Of a stretch of 12,445 nt of DNA, positions 1 through 8,365 are shown in pieces. Source of the DNA: Saccoglossus kowalevskii. Lineage: Eukaryota; Hemichordata; Enteropneusta; Harrimaniidae. Where the stretch lies: positions 544,275 through 556,719 of the forward strand of contig NW_003157228.1 in the NCBI RefSeq assembly GCF_000003605.2, read 5' to 3'. How positions within the stretch are numbered: position 1 is the stretch's first letter; every line of letters begins with the position of its first letter. The notes under the pieces were generated by a model. The model did not search any database. It saw nothing but the letters and a program-made list of their open reading frames with translations, and was not told the DNA's origin. Made by a program: the position numbers and the translations under genes.

Positions 1-1718
1 TAGATTTTAGATGCAGGAATTAGCCTAGGGGTAACTCCTTTGTGATTAACATTGTTATAAGGAGTATTCTTTTCGACGTTTGCGGGAATATAATACATCG
101 CAGTAGTCATCGGCTTAGAACTGGGAAGGGAATTTTAAAAAACGCACTGAAATAAAGCTGATAAACTCGGTGAAGGAAGAATAATATGTAGTCTTTTGAC
201 CATTATCCGCCCATAGATCCCAAATCCCAAAATAAGTTATTCACTTCTATAATCAGCGTATGTTGTGACATTTCATGACCACCATTATGGCGACTGATTG
301 GCAAATGGAATTTAGAATCACGATTCCGAACAAGCACTGGCGAAGTACAATAATTAAGCCGTAGTTTTAGCATTTAGACGCAATGCTAGGGATAGTGAAC
401 AGACTACCATACATAAAATACTGCTAATACATACTTGCATAAACCCATTGGCCTGATTTTTGTGCAAAAGAAAAAAAAAATAATCACAATGATTTGGAAA
501 ATAAATCCTGTTAATAAATAACTGTATTTGATAGTATAGTTTGAACAGTCATTCACAAGCACCTCTGAATCAGTGTCTTTATTCTGGCTGACAGTAGAAA
601 TAGATTTTGAAATAGCCCAAACTCATACCGCCTAAAACAAAATCACACGCTTGGAGACGTCTTTAGTTGTACAGGGACTACCAGTTAATGATAATCATTG
701 GGAATTTCTAAGTAGAAACAAAATGAGCAAAAGTTCTAACCCATTTTTTATTATAGCTATGACATGGAAGAATTATACAGATTCTGGGAGGGATAAGGTG
801 AAAATGCATGAATAACAAAAACTATAGAGATGTACTAGTAATTTAAAATTCAATATCAAACGAGGCACTCCATTGGTCGTAATACCACATAGCGATATCA
901 GCATGAGAACCCGATCAAATAATAACATATTTAAATGAGAGATTGTTTACTTATATTTTCTTTATAATTGAGTAGTTTTAACTATGTCTCAGTACGCAAA
1001 AAAATCACCCTAGGGCAATGCACCTTTGTTTGTTACATAAAGCCCCCCTAACCGCCCGTGGAATTATTACCATGGCGCTATATGAGAAAAATAATTGGTG
1101 AACGCAGTTCAAATTGACACGGAACAACCCAGGAACACTTGATCCATCGTTTTCTCAAGAACCTGAGTGCACACAACGGTGGCATCGACTCGGTAATAAA
1201 AAAATCCGAATACAAAATGATTGCATTTTACCTTGCAATTCGCTTACACGTCACTACAACAGTTCACTTGTTTCCTGGGACACAGTAAAATCTGGTAGAT
1301 AATTAACATATTTATTTTAGTCACCAAACAATAAGCAGCAACTTGACACACAGTTGCATATATTGTTGGAATTTTGGTTTTTAACTTTTCAGATATTATA
1401 CTAGATTTGTTTACTTTAAATTAAAGTCTAATATTTACGTTCCAGGAATGCCAGATTCAGAATAGAATAATAAAGACGATTATGGTATTATATCATATAC
1501 GACGGCTGGTCGCGCTCTTTGACCATGACTGCTAAGTTGTAAACACGTGACCTTTGTGGTTACAGTTAGCGAAGTATGTTGATTCAGGCATGTTGGCCGA
1601 AAGTCACGGTGCTTTCATAAAATCCAAATTATGCCCATTTGATAGTTGAGAAGCTCTTCACTTCTTTAGTTATGTCGTGAAAAGTGAACCGATATTGACA
1701 AATAACATCTAGCGCGAT
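1..1718. other. Anonymous AT-rich sequence, no gene seen
   Basis: No convincing exon, RNA gene, or repeat was found on either strand. The only open frame above 60 codons (1114-1302, plus) begins at a TTG, has no recognisable composition or motif, and is not flanked by credible splice sites. A short C-rich patch near 1041-1060 stands out in base composition but matches nothing I know. Most likely intergenic or intronic. Confidence 0.6.
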
Positions 1719-1976
1719 TCAAGGGTGATCGCCCTGCAAATGACGAAAGTACTCAATATTTTGTTTCAAGTTGTCGACTGAGGGCGCAATCGACGAATGA
1801 GATTCCTCCAAATGCGATGGCGTCAAGTGACATGACGCATTGGAATATACGGCGTGAAGCATTGCGAAAATTGCAATATAAATACTCGACATAGCATAAC
1901 ATACCATTAAATGGCATATTCTATTTTTTGCAGGAATACGACGCCATAAGTTCAGTTGGGGATTCACGTTCAACAT
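1719..1976 (-). CDS. Hypothetical small secreted or signal-anchored protein (candidate terminal exon)
   Basis: I do not recognise this protein. The frame has 85 codons and ends in TGA at 1721-1719. Residues 24-47 (starting MVCYAMSS, at 1907) form a hydrophobic stretch ending S-N-A, which suits signal-peptidase cleavage after Ala47. The 38 residues left over carry one cysteine (Cys49), many Ser/His, a Pro-containing linker, and a possible amphipathic helix (NLKQNIEYFRHLQG, 69-82). Reading 5' to 3' on the minus strand, AACTAAT then TTCTAAACTACTTTCAG gives a branch-point-like site and a good 3' splice site ending at 1993; the ATG at 1976 follows 16 bases later. A 5'-UTR intron followed by a single coding exon would explain this. 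G+C is somewhat higher here than in the flanks. Against it: a second frame is also open across the segment, and no homologue is known to me. If the start is Met24 the product is a 62-residue secreted precursor; if Met1, the hydrophobic stretch would be an internal signal anchor. Confidence 0.3.
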   Translation of the reverse strand: MLNVNPQLNLWRRIPAKNRICHLMVCYAMSSIYIAIFAMLHAVYSNASCHLTPSHLEESHSSIAPSVDNLKQNIEYFRHLQGDHP

Positions 1977-1992
1977 CCAAAACGTTTTTTTT

Positions 1993-2018
1993 CTGAAAGT
2001 AGTTTAGAAATTAGTTAA
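1993..2018 (-). other. Candidate 3' splice site (branch point plus acceptor)
   Basis: On the minus strand the order is an AACTAAT branch-like motif, then a pyrimidine-leaning stretch ending CTTTCAG, with AG at 1994-1993. Its position 16 bases before the ATG at 1976 is what makes the minus-strand frame below it worth keeping. Splice-site matches of this quality also arise by chance in AT-rich DNA. Confidence 0.35.
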
Positions 2019-2043
2019 TTGGTTTCACCTATCTCGATGACTT

Positions 2044-2073
2044 GTTTTTTTGTTTTGTTTTTGTTTTTTTGTG
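2044..2073. repeat. T/G low-complexity tract
   Basis: A run of T-blocks separated by single G residues (TTTTTTTGTTTTGTTTTTG type). On the minus strand it is a poly(A)-like tract interrupted by C, the kind left by a decayed retroposon tail. No retroposon body could be recognised beside it. Confidence 0.7.
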
Positions 2074-2450
2074 AAAATAAGATTTGTCAATTCTTCCTTA
2101 AAACTACGCAAATCAATACCAACATTTTCTGCTAGTAATGTAGACATTTTGTTGATAAATATTATTTGATACATATGTATAATTTGAAGATGACGAATTT
2201 ACGCATTTTTAACATACTTCCGCGACAACTAATTATAAAATACATCGACCGAGAATTGGGAAATCACAGCAAAGAATGTTTATGATGCGGTGTCTTTGTG
2301 TTAAAGTGTTATACAATACGATTCTTTTTGCACAAAACGACAGGTAACATGATTATACTAATATTCAAACCTAGAAGATGAACAAAATAAATAAAGAAAA
2401 TAAAAATAAACTGTATATGGAAATTTATATCGCTCTTTTTCCTTAACATT
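2074..2450. other. Anonymous AT-rich sequence
   Basis: No gene or repeat seen. The last part (about 2380-2415) is A-rich (AAATAAATAAAG type). This segment would be the upstream flank or 5' intron of the signal-peptide exon at 2506. Confidence 0.5.
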
Positions 2451-2452
2451 CC

Positions 2453-2460
2453 TATATATC
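2453..2460 (+). promoter_or_regulatory. Possible TATA box for the signal-peptide exon
   Basis: TATATATC lies about 50 bases before the ATG at 2506, which would place a start site near 2480-2485 and leave a leader of about 25 bases. The alternative is that this exon is spliced at its 5' side: CTAAT at about 2470 and GATTCTAG ending at 2494 could be a branch point and acceptor 11 bases before the ATG. The sequence does not decide between the two. Confidence 0.25.
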
Positions 2461-2505
2461 CAAGTATCCTAATGTATTTTTGGTGTGATTCTAGATCTGT
2501 GCATC

Positions 2506-2571
2506 ATGAAGTTTGCCGTATTACTGGTGGTCTACAGTGCCATTATATGTGCCAATGTGCGCGATTCAATT
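2506..2571 (+). CDS. First coding exon of a secreted or membrane protein (signal peptide)
   Basis: Starting at the ATG at 2506, 22 codons are read before a consensus 5' splice donor GTAAGT at 2572-2577. The peptide begins MKFAVLLVVYSAIICA: one lysine, a 13-residue hydrophobic core, and a C-A end suitable for signal-peptidase cleavage after Ala16. Residues 17-22 (NVRDSI) would begin the mature chain. The exon ends in phase 0. If the intron were not removed the frame would stop at a TAG at 2587-2589, so the product depends on splicing. A signal peptide followed at once by a perfect donor is typical of exon 1 of animal secreted proteins and is unlikely by chance. The rest of the gene is not certain. 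A phase-0 acceptor at 2830-2831 would add a 10-codon ending with a stop at 2862-2864; otherwise the next exon lies further downstream. The protein family cannot be named from a signal peptide. Confidence 0.55.
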
Positions 2572-2577
2572 GTAAGT
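2572..2577 (+). other. Consensus 5' splice donor GTAAGT
   Basis: GTAAGT follows directly after the ATT codon that ends the signal-peptide exon. It matches the metazoan U1-binding consensus at all six intronic positions and defines the exon end. Confidence 0.55.
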
Positions 2578-2589
2578 ACTTGTATTTAG

Positions 2590-3180
2590 GTAAAAAAGTT
2601 TGTCCCATCTGGGAGATCACAAAACACCCTGAACCGTTGTTTTTTTTCAAATTAAAACTACAATGAAACCACCGGTAGACTACACTGTTAACTTTGAATG
2701 CGGGTTTATTTCACTCATAACAGCAATGAAGTCGGTTAGACTAGTATTCCAGAATGACATGAGTTGGTAAACGGATACATTACCATTTTTCTGTGATTGT
2801 GAAAAAATACACAAATACCATTGTTTTCCAGATTTTCTCTATTGCTAACATCCTTAGAGTGTAGTTACTTATTAATATTTAAATTAGCTTAATTGGCATT
2901 GTATCTCATCAAAAAACATACATACATACAATTATGTAGACAATTCCCAGGCATATAGGATATGTAATTTTGCTGCTTATCATTTGATGACTTCTAATGA
3001 AGTTGTATGTTTTCTATTTTCTTCCTATGAATAAACAAGGTCGGCAATATATCGGGTTATTTATAATCGTTATTAAGTTTGACCATTGACCTAACTGATC
3101 AGCTGTCGAATTATCACTTGTCTATGTCGCTTTGACTTTGAACTGTTCATTGTTTGCTAACTTGCGACCTGTTGTACTGC
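2590..3180. other. Putative intron or intergenic sequence
   Basis: No strong coding signal. It holds a short (ACAT)n run near 2918-2932. It also holds a reasonable acceptor (TTGTTTTCCAG, ending at 2831) that would join the signal-peptide exon in phase to ATT TTC TCT... and a TAG stop at 2862-2864, giving a 32-residue product. That acceptor is possible but unsupported. Confidence 0.4.
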
Positions 3181-3186
3181 ATTTAG

Positions 3187-3405
3187 TGACGTTTTTCTCT
3201 ATTGTCCAATACTGACGACCCACTGCCTCAATATGAATTCATTCATTTTTCACTGAAGTTTCAAGAAAGCAACATTATATCATCTTAATACTTTTAGTCG
3301 GACAGACGCCGAGTAATGACGTCACAGTCTAATTTAGTACATTCCAGCATTTAACAGTTTTTAGTTTAATTCGCCGACAATTTAATATATACCCATGCCA
3401 CGTCA
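3187..3405. promoter_or_regulatory. Cluster of CRE-like sites
   Basis: A perfect palindromic cAMP response element TGACGTCA lies at 3317-3324. Half-sites TGACG are at about 3187 and 3212, and ACGTCA is at 3400-3405. CREB/ATF-family factors bind the full palindrome and, more weakly, the half-sites. Four sites within about 220 bases of AT-rich DNA is suggestive of an enhancer or promoter. No TATA-plus-exon pair follows clearly, so function is an inference. Confidence 0.25.
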
Positions 3406-4330
3406 TAAAATCACAAAAAAATGATAAAATATAGATTGTGTTATACTTTTGGCAACAACCAATATACCACATTAACGTGTGATATATTCACACTAAATCT
3501 GACTATAATCAGCCCAGTATATATTTATTTTATAAAAACATGACCATAATGTTGAATTAATTTGTTATATTGAATAAAAATAAAAACAAAAAACGAATAT
3601 AATACCACCATGAGTGATGTAGTATCAAGTTTCGATTAAAATCAGCATGTTCAATTCTTTTATTTTATTATTTATTTATTCTCCATTACCTCCACAACTT
3701 ATTGCCATAAATGCAGTTAACCGACATCAATGCAGTTCGTGAATTCTGCCAAGCAGCTATATGTTTGCTGCAATATGCTAATTGGAAATACATCAAATAT
3801 AATCCTCCTTCTAATTAGCATTTTCGCTAATAGTGCATATATAGAATTAATATATTGGCTGACGCATGTATTACATGTTCAATGTATCTTTTTTAATAGA
3901 GTCTACCAAAAATAATGAATTGTGCACATAATACATTATCTTACATTATTGTTATACGTAATTATGAGACTGAAAGTGAACAATGATGTGATTAGTTACA
4001 CGCTGAGTGCGCCCTCCCAGAATGTGCATTCGAAGTGTTAGTACGACTAAGAAATTAAATACATCTCATTCAAGGCAACTCGCGGCATTTAAAAATTCAC
4101 GCGCAAGGGCTAGTTTACAATAGCTTTGATTACATCGGCACAGTGTTATATTATTGATTTTTTTTTAAATTGAAGCTATCACGTAAACAGATGGTGGTAT
4201 AATACATAACAGCTAAACGTTCCTACTACTGCCTGGATAACTTGACATTATCAAATTGTCATGTTCCAAATAAGACACAGAACAGCATAATTATCTAAGA
4301 ATTGACATTGAGAAAAATAAGCAGTCAGCT
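3406..4330. other. Anonymous AT-rich sequence
   Basis: No gene recognised. The open frame at 3730-3915 (plus) is made of AT-rich codons that give a hydrophobic peptide by composition, and it has no supporting splice sites. An imperfect palindrome (AATATACCACATTA against ACGTGTGATATATT) sits near 3460-3487. A somewhat GC-richer patch occurs at about 3995-4110 without any recognisable repeat. Confidence 0.5.
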
Positions 4331-4335
4331 TACAA

Positions 4336-4576
4336 CTACGCATCTTCCGCGACCAGTTGTTGACCAACTATTTGCTCGATGGTGGAATTGTTTGGCGTTA
4401 AACTGAAAACACAAAGAACGGAAAATAAACAGAATGTAGTAGAGATTTTCACACCAAAAGACGAAAATATACTGATATGCAAGGGGGAGTACGAGACCAG
4501 AATATTTATTAGACTCAATATTACAAAAAATAAATATATGTTATATAATCGATCGCCATACTTGCACAGATTTTAA
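4336..4576. other. Segment open on both strands, coding status unclear
   Basis: Two overlapping frames are open: 4379-4576 on plus (65 codons, beginning MVELFGVKLKTQ, charged and Lys/Glu-rich) and 4336-4518 on minus (60 codons, hydrophobic N-terminal half, ending VGQQLVAEDA). The first 60 bases are richer in G+C than the surroundings. The plus-strand peptide has a protein-like mix of charged and aliphatic residues, and it lies just outside the 3' end of the LINE relic but on the opposite strand. I recognise neither product and see no strong splice signals. At best one of the two is a remnant of a gene or element. Confidence 0.2.
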
Positions 4577-4741
4577 TTATTCGTATATTAAAGTGTGATG
4601 TAATAGTTAACTAACAGAATACTGATTAACTTTTTTTAAATACAAATACAAAAGAAATGAACAAAAACAGTTGATCATAATACAAAAACACACAAAAACA
4701 AGGTCAAAGTCGCTCATGTTATATATATTTTTACAGTATTT

Positions 4742-6309
4742 TTATTTTTCTAGGTATTTCATTATATTTTCCCATTTGTTAACAAATATTTCGTGTTTGT
4801 TATATTGTTCTGCGATCGCTTTTTCAAGGTTAAAGGTTTGTTTTACTCTTTCAAAGAATAAGTTTAAGTTTGGTTTAGAATTATTGAATCTCGCAATAAT
4901 TATTTCGTATTTCCCAAGTAAAATTAAGTGCTTCCACAGGGCTTGAAAGTTACTTTTACCACCAAAATTAAAGATTACCTCTTTTTTACAAATATTGATA
5001 TTTTCGGCACATATATTTATCCAAAATATTTTAAATTTTTGCCAGAATTTCTGACTTTCTTCACATTCCCAAAGCAATAGTTCTAAATCTTCTTTTAGGC
5101 CACAGTTTTTGCATTTGTCATCGTCAATTTTCTTACTTTTTGTATAGAAAAACATATGTCGCAAGAATTCGATACAAAATTTTATACTGTAATCCGCGCA
5201 TTTTTTTGTTGATTGTTATCTGTTTAATTTGTTTCAAGGCTTCCTGCCAGTCAACATCATCTGTATATTGTTTACTAGCAAACGTGCTTAATGCAGTGGC
5301 CTTCTCAAATTTTGAATTTATTAAAACATTGTAGTAGTCATTACATTTGAATTTGCTATATCGCTTATAGTTTTCGCAAATAGGTCTCGTCTCCTTTGGC
5401 GACGTACGCCGTTTTAATGCAGATTTCAATTCTGTGGGGACTGTGGACGTTAAACCATAATATTTAATAAAATCTGACTTTATATTAAATTTAGTAATCA
5501 CTTACGTACTTCACCCCGTGGTCAAACCAATTGCGGTAAAATATCGATTTTCCATCAATAAGTACGTACTTATCGTTCCATATTATATGCATCCCTGGCC
5601 TAGGTTCGGCAATCTTTTGTGATTTTTGGAACTCTGACCAGTGACTAAGAATTTCATGATAAAAAATAGATATCTTGACTGAGAGCGAGTCAATCGAATA
5701 ATTACAATTCATAAGCAAGGCCAGCCCTCCCAATTTATTAAAATAATGGTTTGGAAAATTAGACCAGGATGACTGTGATTCTAATATTCTGTTTATGCAC
5801 GTTAATTGTAATGCTTTATTCATTAGTTCAAGATCTAAACAGTCAACGCCACCTTGCGAAAAGTGGTCTAGCATGGTATTGTTCTTAATATGATGTTTTT
5901 TTCTTTTCTACAGAAAATTAAATAGATATGCGCCTGCTTCTTTAATACCATTAACTGGTATGGGTATACTATTCATAATGTATATTAACTGTGAGGCTCC
6001 GAAGCATTTGCCCAGTAATGCTTTGCCTTGAAGGGTTAAATCTCTCGATTTCCATATCTGAAGTTTATCTTTCATTTTTTTTAATTTTTGTCCAAAAATT
6101 AAGTTTTTTATTTTCGTATTTATCGTGACCTACATACATCGCCATACTTTTATACATCTTTACTTGACTTATTTTTACATCAGCGATACTTATTTAAAAT
6201 AGACGTGTTTATTGACAGTTTAAAATAAGCTACAGAGATTTTAAATATGATGTTTTCTTGTTCGTGTTCATCACAAGAGTATTTTCTATTATATTATACC
6301 AGTATATTG
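4742..6309 (-). pseudogene. LINE ORF2 remnant: end of reverse transcriptase through C-terminal cysteine motif
   Basis: An intact ORF2 protein copies element RNA into DNA at a nicked target; only its C-terminal part is present here. Read on the minus strand it falls into five segments in three frames. (1) About 6280-6185: the post-catalytic RT region, with FKLSINTSIL matching the family's S-G-L-K-x-N-x-x-K-T block. (2) About 6184-6085: includes MYVGHDKYENKKLNFW. (3) About 6080-5494: includes KDKLQIWKSRDLTLQGKALL, then an in-frame amber TAG at 5910-5908 where the family normally has Trp, then GGVDCLDLELMNKALQL, SWSNFPNHYFNKLGGLALL and IIWNDKYVLIDGKSIFY. (4) 5499 to about 5140: starts ITKFNIKSDFIKYYGL. 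(5) About 5160-4742: C-K-N-C...W-E-C and the end of the ORF. The junction near 6080 lies in an 8-base A run, a likely slippage site. The junction near 5500 seems to have lost about a dozen residues as well. Disabled beyond doubt; identification as a LINE is firm, the exact clade is not. Confidence 0.85.
5065..5115 (-). other. LINE C-terminal cysteine motif, histidine missing
   Basis: The peptide C-K-N-C-G-L-K-E-D-L-E-L-L-L-W-E-C corresponds to the C-x2-C...H-x4-C knuckle near the end of L1/Tx1-type ORF2 proteins. The three cysteines are kept, but the place of the histidine (five residues before the last Cys) is Leu, encoded CTA. The downstream tryptophan (QKFW) is also kept. Confidence 0.6.
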
Positions 6310-6814
6310 ATGGTGTTAATCCATTGATTTGATTGGTCCAAACACAAAATTTGCATATGCAATCCATGGTATATTGGCTGATAATGCACGGCTAAACCAA
6401 GTGGCCCTGGAACATGAATTGACTACAGGTTTAATACGGAAATACATAAAACCGGTATTATTTGATTTTTAGGGAAATATAGTGGTTGAATTTTAGAAGA
6501 ATATTGAAAAAAATACTGAATTAAAAACATCTGAAAAGTTATATAACTATAATATTGCTTTTTGTTAATGATGGGATCCAAGTTGTGAGCGTCGGTCGTT
6601 GGGTGATTGTCGTTCGCCACACAAACCTAAACCACCGTCCCTTAACACCGTGAGGTGCCTACACATCACTGTTAAAAAAACGATGCAAGTTTTATTTGTG
6701 TGTAATCGCGATGTTTTGGTTGTAGTGATTTCAGAACTTTTCCATAGTTATGTACAACCCCGAAGACTTTTGTGGCATATTTAGTGGTTGTTGCATTGGA
6801 CTAGATATTCAATG
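6310..6814. other. Flank of the LINE relic; possibly more decayed RT
   Basis: Read on the minus strand, 6361-6310 might hold the upstream part of the RT domain: ILCLDQSN and INTINI sit where the family has I-L-x-x-x-I-R-x-N and I-x-G-I-x-I. The match is too weak to extend the call. A 12-base palindrome TTGCATATGCAA lies at 6351-6362. Open frames at 6423-6620 (minus) and 6599-6784 (plus) look random. Confidence 0.3.
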
Positions 6815-6990
6815 GCTAGTTCAGTGGCGGCGGCACGGCCCTCGAAAATATCAAGCTGAAACCTTGTATGTAATTAAAATTTGCATCTCAAAATGCATGA
6901 AATAGCGTTTCAGAGGGTCTGGAGATAGCACATTACAACCAGTCATTACCAACATAAATTCCTCCACCCCTCCCAATACACCCTACAGCA
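6815..6990. mobile_element. Possible decayed end of a DNA-type repeat
   Basis: A GC-rich start (GTGGCGGCGGCACGGCCC) is followed by a CTCAAAATGCATGAAATAGC motif, then TTTCAGAGGGTCTGGAG, and finally a C-rich stretch (CCTCCACCCCTCCCAATAC). From memory this order resembles a repeat end that recurs in several marine invertebrate genomes, where the last block is normally a run of C's. The resemblance is recalled, not checked, and no inverted partner was found in the window. Confidence 0.25.
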
Positions 6991-7148
6991 TTAATGGTTC
7001 CTATATACTTATTTAAATGTATGTACAACAAGCCTAGCCAATAGATGCACGCGACTCATCAAACTTTTGACCGACCACTCATTCCATTGTTGAGTGAGGG
7101 CGATATTTACTAATGAAAAGGATATTTTAATATAATTAAACAGATATA
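6991..7148. other. Unassigned sequence before the tandem array
   Basis: No gene seen. It contains a 6-bp hairpin (CACTCA/TGAGTG, about 7076-7097) of no clear meaning. The array proper begins at about 7149. Confidence 0.4.
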
Positions 7149-7623
7149 CATTTCAATCATTTTCTCAACAGTGTACGCTTCTTTAATAGACGTTCAGCTC
7201 GTGTTATTGTCTGGTAAAACATATAATGATTTTCTCCACTTTTTATTAATTTGCTTGTTTCGATAGGAAAACCACTCGGGCCAATTTTCAAATCCCATCT
7301 ACTAACTTTGCAATCGCTTTTCTCAAGGTTGCACAATTCTTTCAAAAAAATTGAGACATCATTGGCGACTATTTGACTTATCACCTGAACATGCTTCTGA
7401 CGACAATTCAACAATCTTCATTTCATCGCTTATCGGAACGTGGGTCAAATTTTCAATCAAATGTTGCAACTTTGCAATCGCCATACACAAGTCTGTACTC
7501 TATTTCCTAACATTAAACATTCATTTCGTATGGCCGTATTTATTTGGGCTTACTTTGACACGACATTTGTTTATTTTGCAAAAAATTTAAATGCGGGTCA
7601 CGGTAGGCCAAATACTTATACGA
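7149..7623 (+). repeat. Tandem repeat unit 1
   Basis: About 475 bp. It carries landmarks D, B, A and C. Between A and C is a block GACAATTCAACAATCT...CATTTCATCGCTTATCGGA (about 7400-7438) shared closely with unit 5 (9277-9321). The 85-codon minus-strand frame 7414-7157 is a chance opening. Confidence 0.7.
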
Positions 7624-8055
7624 TCATTTACAATTAAATCTACCAAATCTTCCATCACTATTCACAACTTTGTACGCTTATTTTGTTATACGTTGATCTC
7701 GTATTACAGTTTATTAACAGATATGGTAGTTTTACTCGAATTTTGATTAATTTTTTTATCACACTTAAATATGTGTTTCTGTAAGTCAACCTCACAAATC
7801 AATTTTGCAAACGTGTCAACTAACTCTGCAATCGCTTTTCTCAACTTTTCACGCGGGCTTAACATATTTGAGCCACCATTGCCGACTATTAGGTCAAATT
7901 TCCAATTAAATTTAGCATATTTGCAATTGCTTTACACAACTTTGTGCGCTTTTTTAACAATACACAACTATTTCGTATGCCAGTGTATTTATATATTTTA
8001 GCTTGCTTTCACGTGATCTTTGTTTATTTTCTAATTATACCCGAAGAGTTCAGTA
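7624..8055 (+). repeat. Tandem repeat unit 2
   Basis: About 432 bp with all landmarks. It shares GAGCCACC with unit 5 and a CCATTGCCGACTATT block with units 1 and 4. It lacks the TTCATTTCATCGCTTATCGG segment found in unit 1. Confidence 0.7.
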
Positions 8056-8365
8056 GAACATTTGCAATCAAATCAACCAACTTTTCAATAACATTTTGAA
8101 ATTCGTACGTTATTTGAGAGTTGAGTTGAGAGTTCATATTACAGTCTGTCATGAGATATGGCGATTTTTCTCGACTTTTGATTATTTTTTCAAACTTTGT
8201 TTAATATAAGACAACCGTATAGGTTAATTTTGCAAACATTTCAATTAACTTGCGATTGCTTTTCTCAACTTTTCAACTGTTCATATGACCGTGTATTTAT
8301 ATAACTTGGGATTGCTTTTACCCGTTATGTGATAAATTTGCGGGGTTCGTTAAGACAAATAATTA
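8056..8365 (+). repeat. Tandem repeat unit 3, internally deleted
   Basis: About 310 bp. Landmark A (ending TTTTCTCAACTTTTCAACTG, 8281) passes almost directly into landmark C (TTCATATGACCGTGTATTTA). The 120-150 bases that separate them in the other units are missing. It also carries a small local duplication, GAGTTGAGTTGAGAG, near 8115-8135. Confidence 0.7.

Larger units (their letters stand above)
4631..6309 (-). mobile_element. 5'-truncated non-LTR retrotransposon (LINE, L1/Tx1-like) relic
   Basis: The extent is set by recognisable ORF2 protein homology (to about 6309) and a plausible 3' end: a run of seven A's on the minus strand (4637-4631) following a TTTGTATTTGTATTT motif, about 105 bases after the ORF stop at 4744-4742. 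Loss of everything before the last part of the reverse transcriptase is the usual result of abortive target-primed reverse transcription. No clear target-site duplication could be found next to the A-run (ACTGATTAAC) and beyond 6309. So either the 5' boundary lies further up, or the duplication has decayed. Many frameshifts show it is old and inactive. Confidence 0.75.

Noticed and set aside
3730-3915. 61-codon frame with a hydrophobic membrane-like stretch
   Set aside because: Ile/Leu/Tyr-rich content follows from AT-rich DNA. There are no splice or promoter signals.
4610-4630. ACTGATTAAC as the target-site duplication of the LINE
   Set aside because: No matching copy was found near the 5' edge of the relic (6290-6420).
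4671-4946. 91-codon plus-strand frame
   Set aside because: It is the antisense shadow of the LINE C-terminal coding segment.
5140-5334. 64-codon plus-strand frame
   Set aside because: It is antisense to the LINE relic, with the real homology on the minus strand.
6351-6362. TTGCATATGCAA palindrome with an octamer-like ATTTGCAT
   Set aside because: A 12-base AT-rich palindrome is expected by chance in a window of this size and has no gene beside it.
7157-7414. 85-codon minus-strand frame with a protein-like composition
   Set aside because: It lies entirely in tandem unit 1; the matching stretch of unit 2 has several stops in the same frame, so no selection for coding is visible.
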